Shown piece by piece: positions 11,514 to 22,949 of a stretch of 64,000 nucleotides of DNA (position 1 is its first letter; each line of letters begins with the position of its first letter). The position numbers and the translations under genes are program-made. This DNA is from Beta vulgaris subsp. vulgaris (taxonomy: Eukaryota > Streptophyta > Magnoliopsida > Caryophyllales > Amaranthaceae), in contig NC_079202.1 in assembly GCF_026745355.1 (NCBI RefSeq), forward strand, positions 48,138,787 through 48,202,786. Direction: 5' to 3'. The notes beneath the pieces are model-generated. The model worked only from the letters and a program-made list of their open reading frames with translations, did not search any database and was not told the origin of the DNA.

Positions 11514-13168
11514 ATCATTCTAGTTTTTTCTAGTTACTAGATACATAGACTGGCATAATATTAATAGTGGCTCTAGTGTCCACTAATTTTTTGCCTAGAC
11601 AAACTCCCTCAAAATCAGTGTGCTTATTATCAACATCAACTGACCTAAAGATTTTATCTATAATTGATTTCTCTAGATTAGGCTTTAAGGATGTTGTACT
11701 AGGCACTTTCTTCTAAGGTGCATTCAAGCAAGATGACAAGCTTCGAGAAGAAGTAATTTTAAATTTACCCGCCCTCTCTTCCTTATCAACTTTGTCTGCC
11801 AATGATGTAATATTGGTCTGGAATCCTGGCTAGTCTTCTGACTTTTTAAACTATGTTGGTAGCATAACCACGTTGCACTATATGTTTTGGCTCTCTCTCA
11901 TTTCTATCTGAGGCTCATTCACCAGTGGGTCTCCATCTAACACTAAGTCAATGTCCGACACCAGTAATTCCAAATCCTCTTATACAAACTCTGAATCATA
12001 GTCCGCATTAAAGTCATTCGTTCCCTGGCGTCTCTTTCATAAGAGAATCACCTCCTCTTTGTTGGCCATCATTCTTTATAGATGATGTATCACACTATTC
12101 GTCTTCTGGGCAACAATTTAGTGATGCCAGCTTGTAGATCGAGTCTCTTCATCAATTCTTATATTTTCTTTAAGGGAATTCTGCACATTTTGAGTGCTAA
12201 TATGAGTTCTTGCTGCAGCAGCCTTTACTCAGCTCTTTCATTTTTGATGTCCTATTTTTATGTAAGTTTTAGACATCTTATAGTGACGCTATCCTCACAA
12301 CTGATTTAAGCTGTGTATCTCCCTGATTTCCATGGGGCTTTACCCTTCTTTTAAGAATTTTGGGCACGAGAGTTTGACTTGGCTCCCTTTCTTTTCCTTT
12401 TGAGGGAGGGTATGACCCGCGGCTATTGCTTTTCCTTGGTCCTTGACTTCTGGACTTTTTTTGGAAGGGACGCTGATAAGCATGTAAATAGGCAGGATCA
12501 TTTGGGATGATCTGAGTTTTAACCATTTGAAGGGTTAGCCTATCTGCACATGACGGGCACATACCACTTCTCAAAGCTTTTAACCCCTCTATTGCCCTGG
12601 TTTGTAATAAGAATTTTTTAGGAGCCTTTTTGTAGGTCTTAGCTCTTTCCTTAGGCATCGCCAGGCTTGGAGCTGCATTATAACTGACAGGCGCCTTAAC
12701 TTTGGCTAAGTTGACCCTGTAGGCTTCTAACTCCATCGCATATTGTTCAACTTCTGAGACAACCAGTCTTTTAAGACTTAGTAGCCTAGTTAGAAATACT
12801 CTGAATACTTGACATTGGTCTGTTGTATGTGACCATTCATATGCCATCTGCACATATCTTCCAATCCTTCTTCATTGGCTATCTTTGGCATAACCAAGAT
12901 TCATTCATCAAGCAATATGTTGAAGAGTTGGTTACCTATTTCGGTTATTTGAGATGTCTGCATAGTGATAATAAAAACATTGTTAATCTCTACCATCCCA
13001 CAGAATATTTTGAATGGTTCGTCCTTTCCAACTACATTAACATCTTCATCATCCGAAAACATGATATTTTTCTTATCAATTTCATCCTGGATTTTATTTC
13101 TAAAAACAATGCATTCATAAGTGTCATGAGTTACCACATCATGCCATTTACAGTATTTTTAACCCTTA

Positions 13169-14801
13169 CACTAGTGGAAAAAACCCCACCTGATGCGGTC
13201 AAAACTGGCCTTTCAGATGCGGTTTTGATCCGCATTAGGTGGGCCCACGGCAGGTTTGTAACTAATTCTGATGCGATCTAAGACCGCCTCAAAGAACCAT
13301 AATATGATGCGGTTTTACTTAAAACTGCATCAGATAATCATATTACCTGATGCAGTTTTAAGGTAAAACTGCATCACTAAATCTACATAATGATGTGGTT
13401 TTACATAAGAACCGCATCAGTATGTAGAATGTAATGGTAAAAAAAAAGGTTGCAAACCTGCAGCAGCAGGTCTGCAACTTTAACATTCTTCTCTCAAGTC
13501 GCAGTTTTGGCGCTAACATTCCTCTCTCAAGTCTCAGTGTTACCAAAACATATATACCAACAATGATACATTATACAAAATAAATATAAATAAGAATTTA
13601 TATATATAAACTAAACATAAATTCATGATTAATATAAATACAGGAATATTACACAAATACATAAAAATAAGAACTTAACATATATACAGAAAATTACAAA
13701 CCTAAAAATACCTAAAAATTGAGACTATATGAAAATGAATAACTAAATCCCAAAATAAACAACAATAATTACCCAGTCACGAACTATACCAAAATAAACG
13801 ACAAAAATTAAGAGCTAAACCAAAATAAATGATAAAAATTAGATCTAAAAACTAATTGAAAAAATATTGAAATACACGAATTATACGAAAATTGCATTAT
13901 ACAAAACGAAAATTAGATCTAAAAAGTAATTATGCGAAAAAACTAATTATCAGTCACTAAGTATAAGGAAAATGTAATATATACGAAAAAAACAAAAATT
14001 AGAAAACAAAGGAGATAATTATACGAAAACGAAGGAAAATTAAGAGTCGAACAAAAAAATCAACCGAAAATGGAAACCTAAAAAAACGAAACGAAAATGA
14101 AAGCCCAAAAAAAGAAATAAAACCTAAACCCAAAACCATATCTTAAAAAAACTCCCAAAATAAACGAAAAAAATACACCTAAAACCAAATCCAAAAACTA
14201 AATCCCATAAAATCTTAAACGAACCAATTTCTTGTGTAAATATCTTCAATTCTTCGTTCTTCGTTTCGCTCTTCAGTTTGTTCTTCATTTTCGATCTTCA
14301 TTCATTCGTTTCTTCGCTTTCATTCATCTTCACGCCATTTTTGTTCTTTGTTCTTGTTTTGTGAGGGAGGAGTAGAGAGGAGAGCGAGATGGGGGGCGTT
14401 TATGAGAGGAGAGAGAGAGAAGAGATTATTAGGGTTCTCATTTTTAATGAGGGAGGAGAGAGATTAGGATGGGTCGGTAAATGAAGGTTGATCAAACGCG
14501 TTAGGCCTTCATCAATTCATTGGGCCTTTATCAATGCATTAGGATTTGTTCTCGTTATTTGGGCTTGCACAAAGAAGCTCGTTTTTGTTTTAAAAAAGAA
14601 TATAATAAAATCTGATGCGATTCCAGAAACCGCATCAGATTTTAAAAAATCGTATCAGTTTTTTGATCTGATGCAATCCTCTTGTGGACCACATCAGATT
14701 TTCCTCTCAGCTTTCCTTCCCATTTTTTAATTGATTTTCTGATGAGATTTTGTAAAACCGCATCTATTCTTAAGTGACAGATAAGGTTTTTTCCACTAGT
14801 G
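13169..14801. mobile_element. Non-autonomous CACTA (En/Spm) transposon, 1633 bp
   Basis: The left end CACTAGTGGAAAAAACC is mirrored by GGTTTTTTCCACTAGTG at the right. The element is flanked by the 3-bp duplication TTA (13166-13168 and 14802-14804), as expected for CACTA elements. Both subterminal regions carry many copies of a TGATGCGGTTTT-like motif in both orientations, likely transposase-binding repeats. The AT-rich interior has no transposase. It sits inside the gag sequence of the first Tat-type element and is therefore younger than it. Confidence 0.92.
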
Positions 14802-15472
14802 TTAACTTCATCAGCCGTTCTTACTTTATGACTTCCTACCAGATTTATCTTTTTGTTAGATAATAACCAATTGAAAATAGTATTGGATTTCTTAGCATCA
14901 AATGTATATGTCCTCTTTTGCCTAGATTTCAAATCTTTGGTGCCAGAAATACTTTCTTCTCTAGAGGAGAACACTTATAAGGTACTCCATGAATGAATTA
15001 TGCCACGTCCACTTCTTGTGCAGTTTCAAAGTGGAAGAGCTCCTCATTCTTAACGAAGAAACTTTGGTGTCTTGCTGCACTTTCAGCTTGTTGGTTTCTC
15101 TCATATGTTATGGCCAATTCTGCTAGTTCAACAAAAAAGCAAAGGCATGACCATCAAACCTTTTTCGAAACTGAATTAACATTCCCTCCTAAGCCATTTG
15201 TACAAACTCTTTTTCAGGAATGCTAACATGACACCTAATATTAGCCATTTTGAATCTAGATAGGTAGTCTTCTACAGACTCTCCTAACTTTTGTTGAATT
15301 CTGACAAGATCAATTAGAGTCAGTCCAGGTCCAATGCATGCAAAATGATTTGTAAATTGCACTTACGTGTCCTGCCAGGATTGGATAGAATTTGGTGGTA
15401 AATTAGTATACCACCAAAAATTCGTCTTAGTTAGAGACATGGAAAATATTCTCAATTTTAAGAAGTCATATT

Positions 15473-17534
15473 TGTTATTTCACTAAGAACACTACAAGAG
15501 GGGGGGTGAATTGTAGTGTGGAACTTATTGCCCAAATAATGCGGAATTTAAAATATAAGCAATAAGGAACTTAAAGTGCAAGAGAGATTTTCACGTGGAA
15601 ACTTCTTGTCTCAATACAAGAAGAAAAACCACGACCTACTCAGGATTTAAACTCTTCAGTATAATAGAAAATCTCCTATGATTCAACCTATTACATACGC
15701 AAGTTCCACTCTAAACTCCAACTCTCTCACAATATCCACTCTATACTCTAGACTTAACTCTAAGTCTTTCAAGAGTTCCTACAACTCTTTACAAAAGGTT
15801 TACTCAAACCCTTCACCCCTAGATAGACTTTACTCTAAGTCTACGCATACACAACAAGAACTTACTCAATTTCCTAACTCGAACTTACTCAAGTTCCTAA
15901 CTCGAACTTGATACAAGAATTCACTCAAACCCTTTACCACGTTCCCATTACAAGAGTTCACTCAAACCCTTTAACCCCAAACTCAAATACAGACGCTTGA
16001 TAATTTGGTTTAACTTTTAGTATATAGAAACTGAATAACTGTAAAGGAACATGGCACTCATGGGAACTTGGAACACACAGGAACGGACTCAAACAAGGAA
16101 TAGAAAATTAATTCTTTTGTAACGTTATTCCTTAAGTCAAACCTTATGGAATGACATAAGTCAGACACTATGGAAAGACACTAGTCAGACAATTTTAAAC
16201 TTAATTGAACTTATATATTTGTAGTAGTCTTTTAAAATGAACGTGGGATTAATCATGTGTTAGTGGTTAAACCATTATCTCATTATGTTCCTTACCTAGA
16301 GGAACACGTTTCTCAATCATCCCATGATCTCCATGATCACTGTTAAATGTGAGAGAGAATTAAGTTACTGCGCCTTGATTTTAGCAACCACTTTAAGCAT
16401 TAATTTGAAAATCTGATTTAATAAAAAATATTTTAACTATTAATACCAAAATAAAATTATCTTACCAAAACTATTATCTTTAAAATATTTCCATAAAAAC
16501 CGAAAAGAATTTTTATTAAAATCAGATTTTTTTTCTTAAATAAAAATGGTTCCCTAGAATCTAGGTATAATTTACTCAACTGGCATAAATGAACCGTTTC
16601 AATGCTCCATCCTAAGCCTAGTTCCTTTTAATAGTTAGTTCCTTTAACTTAGATTAATAGACTAGCACGTATGTTCCTTCGAGAGGAACACACAAATAAT
16701 TTCTTTAACAACACTCATTATACGTATTATAAATCTAGGCTTTTTATTTTCCAAAAACTAAAAAAGATAAAATTAAATTAATTAAAATCAGATTCCTAAA
16801 GAAATCAATTTTATTAAACCTATTTTATTTAGAACTTATCTTTTATTTTAAAACTAAAATTTATCTTTTATATCAAAACTAAAACTTATGCTAAAACAAC
16901 TAATGCACATTATTTATAAAAAACTAACCAAGTAGATATTTATTAGGAAACAAACTCTAAATAAATTCTTATAGATTAAGATGATAATATGCATCAGATT
17001 TATTGACTCTTAAAAACTTTTGACTCTAAGTTCCACAAGTTCCTTTGCCTTTACGAGTTCTTTTAGACCTTGTTCCATTACCTTTCACGTTTCCACATAC
17101 TTACATGAATTCTAGAAAATAAACTCATATTTTCTGCCTTCATGCACCATGCTGCTCCAACTCAAGAACCGCATGTTGATAGCTCCACTTTGGAACTTCA
17201 GTGTGCTAGTTCCTTGAAGAAACTTCACACTCATAGTTCCTGCTCAGGAACTTCTTGTTTCAACTCTGAAACGTTATATTATTGCTCCCACTCAGAAACT
17301 GCTCCAGAACTTCATGTTCAATGTTCCTTTTAGGATGAACATAGGAACCGCTCTATTTGTGTTCCTTATAGGAACTCTTTTAGGAACTTCACTTGTTTGA
17401 AGACCTTTATGATGTGATATATTCAACCTTTGATGACTTATGTCATGTTAATATAATATGCACATCTCAAACACACATGTTAGTTAGATAATCATCATTT
17501 GTTTACAATCATCAAAATACTACATGACCCAACA
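15473..17534 (-). mobile_element. Probable solo LTR, about 2.06 kb
   Basis: Gag sequence of the surrounding gypsy element stops near 15472 and resumes near 17535. Ends fit TGTT...AACA, and the flanks ATATT (15468-15472) and ATAAT (17535-17539) could be a 5-bp duplication with one change. The tract AGAGGGGGGGTGAATTG near 15500 is seen near the ends of several plant LTRs. No internal retroelement domain is present, hence solo LTR. It is unusually rich in GTTCC/GGAAC words, with short tandem copies around 15855-15910. The exact ends are uncertain. Confidence 0.6.
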
Positions 17535-19120
17535 ATAATGCCAGCTGCTTTCCTACACTGACAATTGAACCTAACTAAATGTTCCTTAGTAGAAACTCTA
17601 TCATTGCATGAGAATAAGGTAAAGTTAGGTATCTTAAAAGTTCTAGGAAATGAATTGGCTTTATAAATCCATTCAGGACAAGGTTTTTGACCTATTTGCC
17701 TCTGATTTTTCCTATCCTACTAGTCTTTGGATCAGTACCTCAACTTGTGCCGCCAATGGATTCTGATGCCTCCCCGGGTATCCCATATTCCCATTCCCCA
17801 CACCTCCTAGTTGATCATACATAGGGCTAGGGTTAGGAATGGAAGGTTGATTTTGATAACCTCCCATAGGGATCTCCTAGCGATGCACAAAATCAGGATT
17901 GGTTGCTCCTTGTGCCATTTGTGGTGGGAATGTATACCCATTTGTGAGCATCCCATGCTGATAAACACTAGTAGCTTGGGTAAATGGAGCTTGGGATTGA
18001 CCATATCCTAGAGCATTCTCATAATGAGGCGTACCAGCCATAGTTGGTTAGTTAGGTATATATAAGCATAAGGTGTAGAAGGAATCTGAGCCATATTTGG
18101 TTGGTTAATAGGCACATGTGCATGAAGTGAGCTATTGTTGTTTGAAACAAAAGTATCTTGCCTCTGTCCTCCTTGTGATGATCCAGATTAGTGTGTGTTG
18201 TCACCAACTTGTCCACCACCCATGAAAAACGAAGGTTGGTGATGTCCTGATGCCTGGTGCCAGCCTGGCTCCACGCCTACTACCATTCCATCACTTCTCC
18301 TAAGGTTTCCATGATTACCCTCTCCAAGACTTAAGGGTATTGCCCTAGTTTGGTGCTCATGGGAAGAAGTTTGTGGATCATTTGAGATTAATGGATCTCT
18401 AATTTCAGGATGGGAGAAATGTACCCTTGGAGGGTAACCTATTAGAGGAGGATCTGGCATTATGCCACGACTTCCTCTCGCTTTATTTAGCGGGACCTCT
18501 TCTAAGACCTTAACCATCTTCTCGTTTAACTGATAGTGTTTTTCGACGAGTAGTTCTAAGCGAGTAATTACTTCAGTAGCGAGAGATTTAGACATTGTCG
18601 TAAAAGTTGCACTCATAGTATCATTGATATCTACGATTATTCGATCAATTTGTCTAGAGTTAATTTCTCTATCTTCCTCACTTATCCTTTGTAGGAATAT
18701 GTGAAGACTCTGGCAAACTCAGAGGCTAGAGTTTTGTAGTTAGAACCAAATTGTTGTCTTTGAATCTCTCTTGTTTCCAATAATAAATGTTTTACTATCT
18801 ATGTGAACTTTTCATACAATTAATGTACAAATCCACGACCAGTACTACTTGGAGATGAGCTTTCCCTTTGAGGAGTCTCTCCATTTGGCTCTTCCAGAAC
18901 ATGATGAATTGGTTCATCATTGTTACTTTGCGCCCTAGTCTGATGGGATTGAACTACTAGTTTTCATGTTTTGGAAACTTGATTCACCCTGAGCAACTTC
19001 TTTATTCTTTCTAGAACATGTATCCGGCATTTTTCTGAAAATGACAATAACTGTTTTATACAGTTAAATTGCAAAAATTATGAAGAAGAAATTTCAGAAT
19101 TTGATAATGAATCTTTCTCC

Positions 19121-19138
19121 TCCCACTTTGGTCGCCAA
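19121..19138 (-). other. Primer-binding site of the first Tat-type element
   Basis: The minus strand reads TTGGCGACCAAAGTGGGA. This has the TGGCG(A/C)C...GTGGGA form common for Tat-lineage primer sites, nine bases inside the LTR end at 19148. Confidence 0.6.
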
Positions 19139-19147
19139 AAAACTTCT

Positions 19148-20004
19148 TGGTGCAAAAGCACTTTGTTGACCTTGCAAACAACTCAATGCACATCCAATAG
19201 TTTGATACTGAATACCACTGGAGGCTTAGTTCTTCAGGGTTACCGGTTTTAATTAGATAAACCTTGCCAACATACTTTGTTGTAATTTAACTAATGATTA
19301 AACTACAACGCCTATTGAATTCAGGAGAAATGTAATAAATAGAGAAATCAATTAATTATAAGGAACATTCCCATTCATTCCACAAACTTTAAGAACAAAT
19401 TTTACAAGACATATGGGGATAAGCCAGGTTAGACAACTAAAGAGAAAATATGAAGATTGTTATGTCCATGGTTTCTTGCTTCAAACGAAGAATTAAAGAA
19501 CTTGGCGTTAGGACATGTTCTAAATCTAATGAACTAAACTATAACCCCATGAGGGGGTTGCCTAGGCTAAGACTAGGCTATTCTAAGAAAAGAGTTATTG
19601 CAAGTTGTGTGCATTGTATTGATTGTCTTCTGCTTTATGATCCTTCTTCTATTTATAAACTAACGTGATATGTAACTTCCATGTAGCCTTGGAGGAAAAA
19701 CAATTGAATCATCTTTGATTAAAATCTCAACCATGTTCTGGCGCTGAATAACCGTAGCTTTGCACGTTCTTCCTTATGTGGATTCATCTCGGGATTATTC
19801 TCTAACTTCTTGTACCTTTGTCATCTTTCCTTGACTTTTATCTCCTGATGATCTTGATTTGACTTTGACTTATATTGACTTTATCCCGTGGGCTTTATAT
19901 TGTAATTGGGCCTTCATACTAAGGTGAGATTAAACCTTTTGAGGTTTAATATACAATGTACCATAATAAATGCTAATCATACATCTAAAAATGGCTGTAA
20001 CACC
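19148..20004 (-). mobile_element. 5' LTR of the first Tat-type element
   Basis: The plus-strand ends are TGGTGCAAAAGC and GGCTGTAACACCA, a TGGTG...CACCA terminal inverted repeat. The LTR is 857 bp and lies next to the primer site and gag. No second copy is present at the other end of the element. The ORF at 19450-19668 inside it is not considered a gene. Confidence 0.7.
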
Positions 20005-20263
20005 ATGTTATATGTGCTTTTTTTTTACATAATTAGGAGAAAGAATTGAAGCGTATGCCTAGTATAAGCGAGTTGTTTTATAAATGTCATGTTAACAAGA
20101 ATAAAGAATTTGTGGACGAGACAATAAAAAAATTTGGGTGAGTGTGTACTTTCTATATATAATGCACTTATGCATGTTTGATGAACATAAGAGTGTTAAG
20201 TCTTCCACACATATTTTAACCTTTTCCTAGACTGATTTTCAGAACAAGATATTTGTCGACTTA

Positions 20264-20683
20264 GGTCGTGTTATGTTCAACTTATTTTAACTTATTTAAG
20301 ATAAGATAAGATAAGATGTTCTGTTAACTTACCTTCACTCATTTCAGAAAAAAAAAAGTAATAAGATAAGATGTTCTGTTAACTTACCTTCACTCATTTC
20401 AGAAAAAAAAAAAAAGTAATAAGATAAGATGTTCTGTTAACTTACCTTCACTCATTTCAGAAAAAAAAAAGTAATAAGATAAGATGTTCTGTTAACTTAT
20501 CTTGACTCATTTCAGAAAAAAAAAAAAAAAAGTAATAAGATAAGATAAGATAAGATAAGATAAGATAAGATAAGATAAGATAAGATAAGATAAGATAAGA
20601 TAAGATAAGATAAGATCGATAATATAAGATAAGATTAGTTCAGATAAGATAAAACAAAATAAGTTGAATCAAACGGACCCTTA
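20264..20683. mobile_element. MITE-like element inflated by mini- and microsatellite repeats
   Basis: The left side reads TTCAACTTATTTTAACTTAT. The right side, AAAATAAGTTGAATCAAACG, is its approximate reverse complement. A similar, uninflated copy lies at about 43017-43216 in a TL29 intron. Inside are four copies of a 55-58-bp unit (20300-20533, GATGTTCTGTTAAC at 20315, 20370, 20428 and 20483) and then an AGATA pentanucleotide run. No coding capacity. Confidence 0.55.
20300..20617. repeat. 55-58-bp minisatellite (x4) followed by an (AGATA)n microsatellite
   Basis: The minisatellite units differ mainly in the length of an A-run (about 9 to 14). The AGATA run covers about 20536-20617, roughly 16 units, and continues degenerately to about 20650. 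Both arrays derive from the AAGATAAGATAAG motif at the left edge of the MITE. Confidence 0.85.
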
Positions 20684-21205
20684 AAGAATGCAGATCCTAA
20701 AACAAAGGGCGAGTTACTTTTGAAAGCCTTAGGTGGACGGGAAAATGCAGAATGGTATATGGTGTTGGGAGTGTTGCCGATAACTTCTATGTAAAGTCAC
20801 ATAACGAGCTAGAGCGAAATGAGCTAGTGTCTAATTTTTTAGAATCATGTTGAAGAACTCACTCCGAAAAATTTGGAACAAATAAAGGAGCTTGATGAAA
20901 CAATAAGAAACGTTAATGAAACAATATATGTTATGAAGACTATTCAAAAGCAAGTTTGTTTTGTAACTCAAAACGCAGTTCAATAGCAAATGGGTGTAAT
21001 GATTTTAGTTTTTGGGTTCAAACATGGAACAAATAGTTAGGAAAATAGGTTTTTGACATGGAATGCAGGTACACAAGGTGTTAATACATGAGGTTATTAA
21101 AATTTGAAGAGCTTTTTTTAAATATAAGAGTATTGAATGGAATTAGCTTAATGAGTATTAATATATAAATTTGTATTTAATTTTTTATAGTCTTTAAATA
21201 ATTTT

Positions 21206-21290
21206 TTTCCCATAAAGGCCAACATGAGATTATAGAGTAGTTGGTTAGTGCATTTGCATCTCAAATGAGAGATCATGGGTTTGAGCCTTA
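21206..21290 (+). repeat. tRNA-derived fragment (possible SINE head)
   Basis: AGTAGTTGGTTAGTGC resembles a tRNA A box, and GGGTTTGAGCC about 35 bases later resembles a B box. The intervening stem and the ends do not fold into a complete tRNA and no 3' body is recognisable. It is probably a truncated SINE rather than a tRNA gene. Confidence 0.4.
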
Positions 21291-21332
21291 ATACACACAT
21301 ATTGTTTAATAGTCTTATTTTATTGTTGGGGT

Positions 21333-21541
21333 TTTTTTATTAGGAAATTAAGTCAGCCCAAGGGCTAATCCCTACAAAGCTACTAGCCTATAAGAAACAC
21401 CGACACATTGGCTGGTAAGGCATGCATAGCATGCGAAGGAAATACCCCCATCATAATGTTGGGGCCCTGGGAGTAAGGATCTAACCCCTTACCACAGGGG
21501 CCAAGGGGGAGCCCTCTACCCACTTGAGCTAACTCCTATCC
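21333..21541 (-). mobile_element. tRNA-derived SINE with a 14-bp target-site duplication
   Basis: On the minus strand the head reads GGAGTTAGCTCAAGTGGGTA (A-box region) with GGGTTAGATCC as B box about 45 bases on. The tail is an A-rich end at 21333-21342 (CCTAATAAAAAA). Exact 14-bp direct repeats TTTATTGTTGGGGT flank it at 21319-21332 and 21542-21555. This is the signature of LINE-mediated insertion. Length is about 209 bp. Confidence 0.88.
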
Positions 21542-21555
21542 TTTATTGTTGGGGT

Positions 21556-22178
21556 ATATGTGACAACATGACATGTTTTTGTATTCCTTCGTAACAAAAA
21601 AAACAACAGTTGCCATTATTTTGCAACATAACAAAATAAATGCAATAATTTTATTCTTTTCATTTTAGTTAAATTTTTAAGGGTGGGATTACCAATACCC
21701 TTCACTATAATAGTAAAAACCTTGTTAACTACATTAATCTTCATTAGAAACTTAAAGATCCCAAATATGATTAAACTAATTACTACTCCCCCAAGTACCC
21801 ATTCATCACCCACCTACCACACTTTCCATCATTTCCACTCATCACCACCACCACCCACCTCATTTCAACTAGTTCTCGCTCACCACTATATCGTTTCCAA
21901 CACTAACGACCTCGTTTCCACCATCACCTGCTCATCACCACCAATCAATTTGTCATTGTGGTACTCAATTTATGTTCGAATTTACGGGTTTGGGGCTCAA
22001 TTTGTTTTCGTATTTCTCGGTTTAATTTGTATGATTTGGGTAATTTGTTGTTTGTTTGTTGTTGTTATTCGTCCGTTGCAGTTTGTTGCTGTTTGTGGAT
22101 ATGATTTTGTTCGCGGGTTTGGGGGGCCGAAAGCTGGGTTCAAGAGTTTGAATTTAGGGTTTTGATTCAAATTTCGAG
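21556..22178 (+). other. Unassigned stretch left of the second Tat-type element
   Basis: The 160-codon ORF at 21683-22165 is Pro/Ser/His-rich and then hydrophobic. It has no motif I recognise and no supporting splice structure. Sequence right of the retroelement (30935-31080) is similarly G/T-rich and may be the continuation of the insertion target. No gene is called. Confidence 0.4.
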
Positions 22179-22639
22179 TGTTTCTGTCTAGAAATTAAGG
22201 TTAGTGATCTGTGTTGAGCAGGTCTATAATCCAAAGATTAGGTATCTGAGCTGGGTCTCTGTTCACCGGATTCCTGCAAAACACGTTAGACTACCCCGGG
22301 AGTTGTTCCAGGATTACCCCTCCGACGCTCAAGTCAGTTGATGATTGAGGTAGATAGATAATCTAGAGTGAGAAGTTCTAGTTGGTTAGGTAAGAATTCG
22401 ATACATTTTCATTAATGAGACCAAGGTATTTATAGTAGTGACAATCCCTAGAGAGAGATCTTTTTGATAGGATGGGCCTCCTAGGGATTGGTTGTGTTGC
22501 CTTTTCTAGTTATGATGTTTGCTGGCCCACTGGGAAGTCCAAGGGATTGTTGGCCACGTCATGAAAAGTGGGACCCGTAATGCCCAAGTGTTCATGCCAG
22601 CTGTCTCAGAACCCTTAGTTGAGCAAAGGGGCCCAAACA
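22179..22639 (-). repeat. 3' LTR of the second Tat-type element
   Basis: The segment starts TGTTTCTGTCTAG and ends GGGCCCAAACA (plus strand). It aligns over its whole length with 30474-30934 without major indels. A weak purine-rich stretch (GTGGGGCTAAA, minus strand) directly precedes it as polypurine tract. Confidence 0.9.
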
Positions 22640-22949
22640 TTTAGCCCCACGCTAGGAATGGACGGAAGAGTCGTCCGACCGGGTGAGGCCTATTCGTGGC
22701 ATAACTGCCCACGCCGTAACATCTTTGCTTCCATGGCCGACTGGGTTACGATGAGCGTTAACCCTTCGACCGAGCGACATAGGGGAGGTACCTAGTCGGT
22801 CAAGCGCCGACCAGCTCGGGAAGGGGACGATATTCTCGAAGGGTCGACTGGGTGACCTTGATCCTCGGTTAGGCAGGCCGAGTGGAGGAAAACAAAAAAA
22901 GGGGGGTACCTGGCCGGCCCAGAGGCTAAAGAGGCCAAAGGTGCCCAAC

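Larger units (their letters stand above)
12278..18616 (-). pseudogene. gag of the first Tat-type element, split by two insertions
   Basis: Gag forms the virus-like particle of the element. It begins near 18616 (MSATFTTMSKSLATEVITRL). It is cut at 17535-15473 by a probable solo LTR and at 14801-13169 by a CACTA element, and continues to about 12278. The piece at 15330-14993 has the gag core signature, with LIDLVRIQQKLGESVEDYLS, then FKMANIRCHVSIPEKEFVQM and FRKRFDGHAF. It also carries a TAG stop. The last part (12853-12278) is basic, Ser/Pro-rich and carries a CPSCAD motif. About 2.6 kb of gag sequence remains after removing the insertions. Confidence 0.7.
7432..20004 (-). mobile_element. Degenerate Tat-type Ty3/gypsy retrotransposon, 3' truncated, with nested insertions
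   Basis: On the minus strand the order is 5' LTR (20004-19148), primer site, gag, protease, reverse transcriptase with RNase H, a second RNase H, and integrase ending at 7441. The extra RNase H between the first RNase H and integrase is characteristic of the Tat lineage. Many in-frame stops and shifts show it is dead. A CACTA element (13169-14801) and a probable solo LTR (15473-17534) interrupt gag. No 3' LTR exists: the element stops about ten bases after the integrase stop codon, directly against the 3' flank of polygalacturonase copy 1. Confidence 0.8.
20030..21010 (+). pseudogene. Possible decayed plant transposase fragments around a MITE
   Basis: Short readings at 20040-20140 (KNKEFVDETIKKFG) and 20690-20770 (a KALGGRENAEWY-like piece) resemble parts of plant En/Spm-type transposase proteins. 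A helical, charged stretch follows at 20870-20990. Stops and shifts are frequent, and the MITE at 20264-20683 lies between the pieces. Identification is weak; a database search would be decisive. Confidence 0.3.

Noticed and set aside
21206..21290. A tRNA gene
   Set aside because: Box-like motifs are present but acceptor and anticodon stems do not pair convincingly; it fits a SINE fragment.
21683..22165. 160-codon ORF as a host gene
   Set aside because: No recognisable domain, biased composition, and position between repeats; nothing supports expression.
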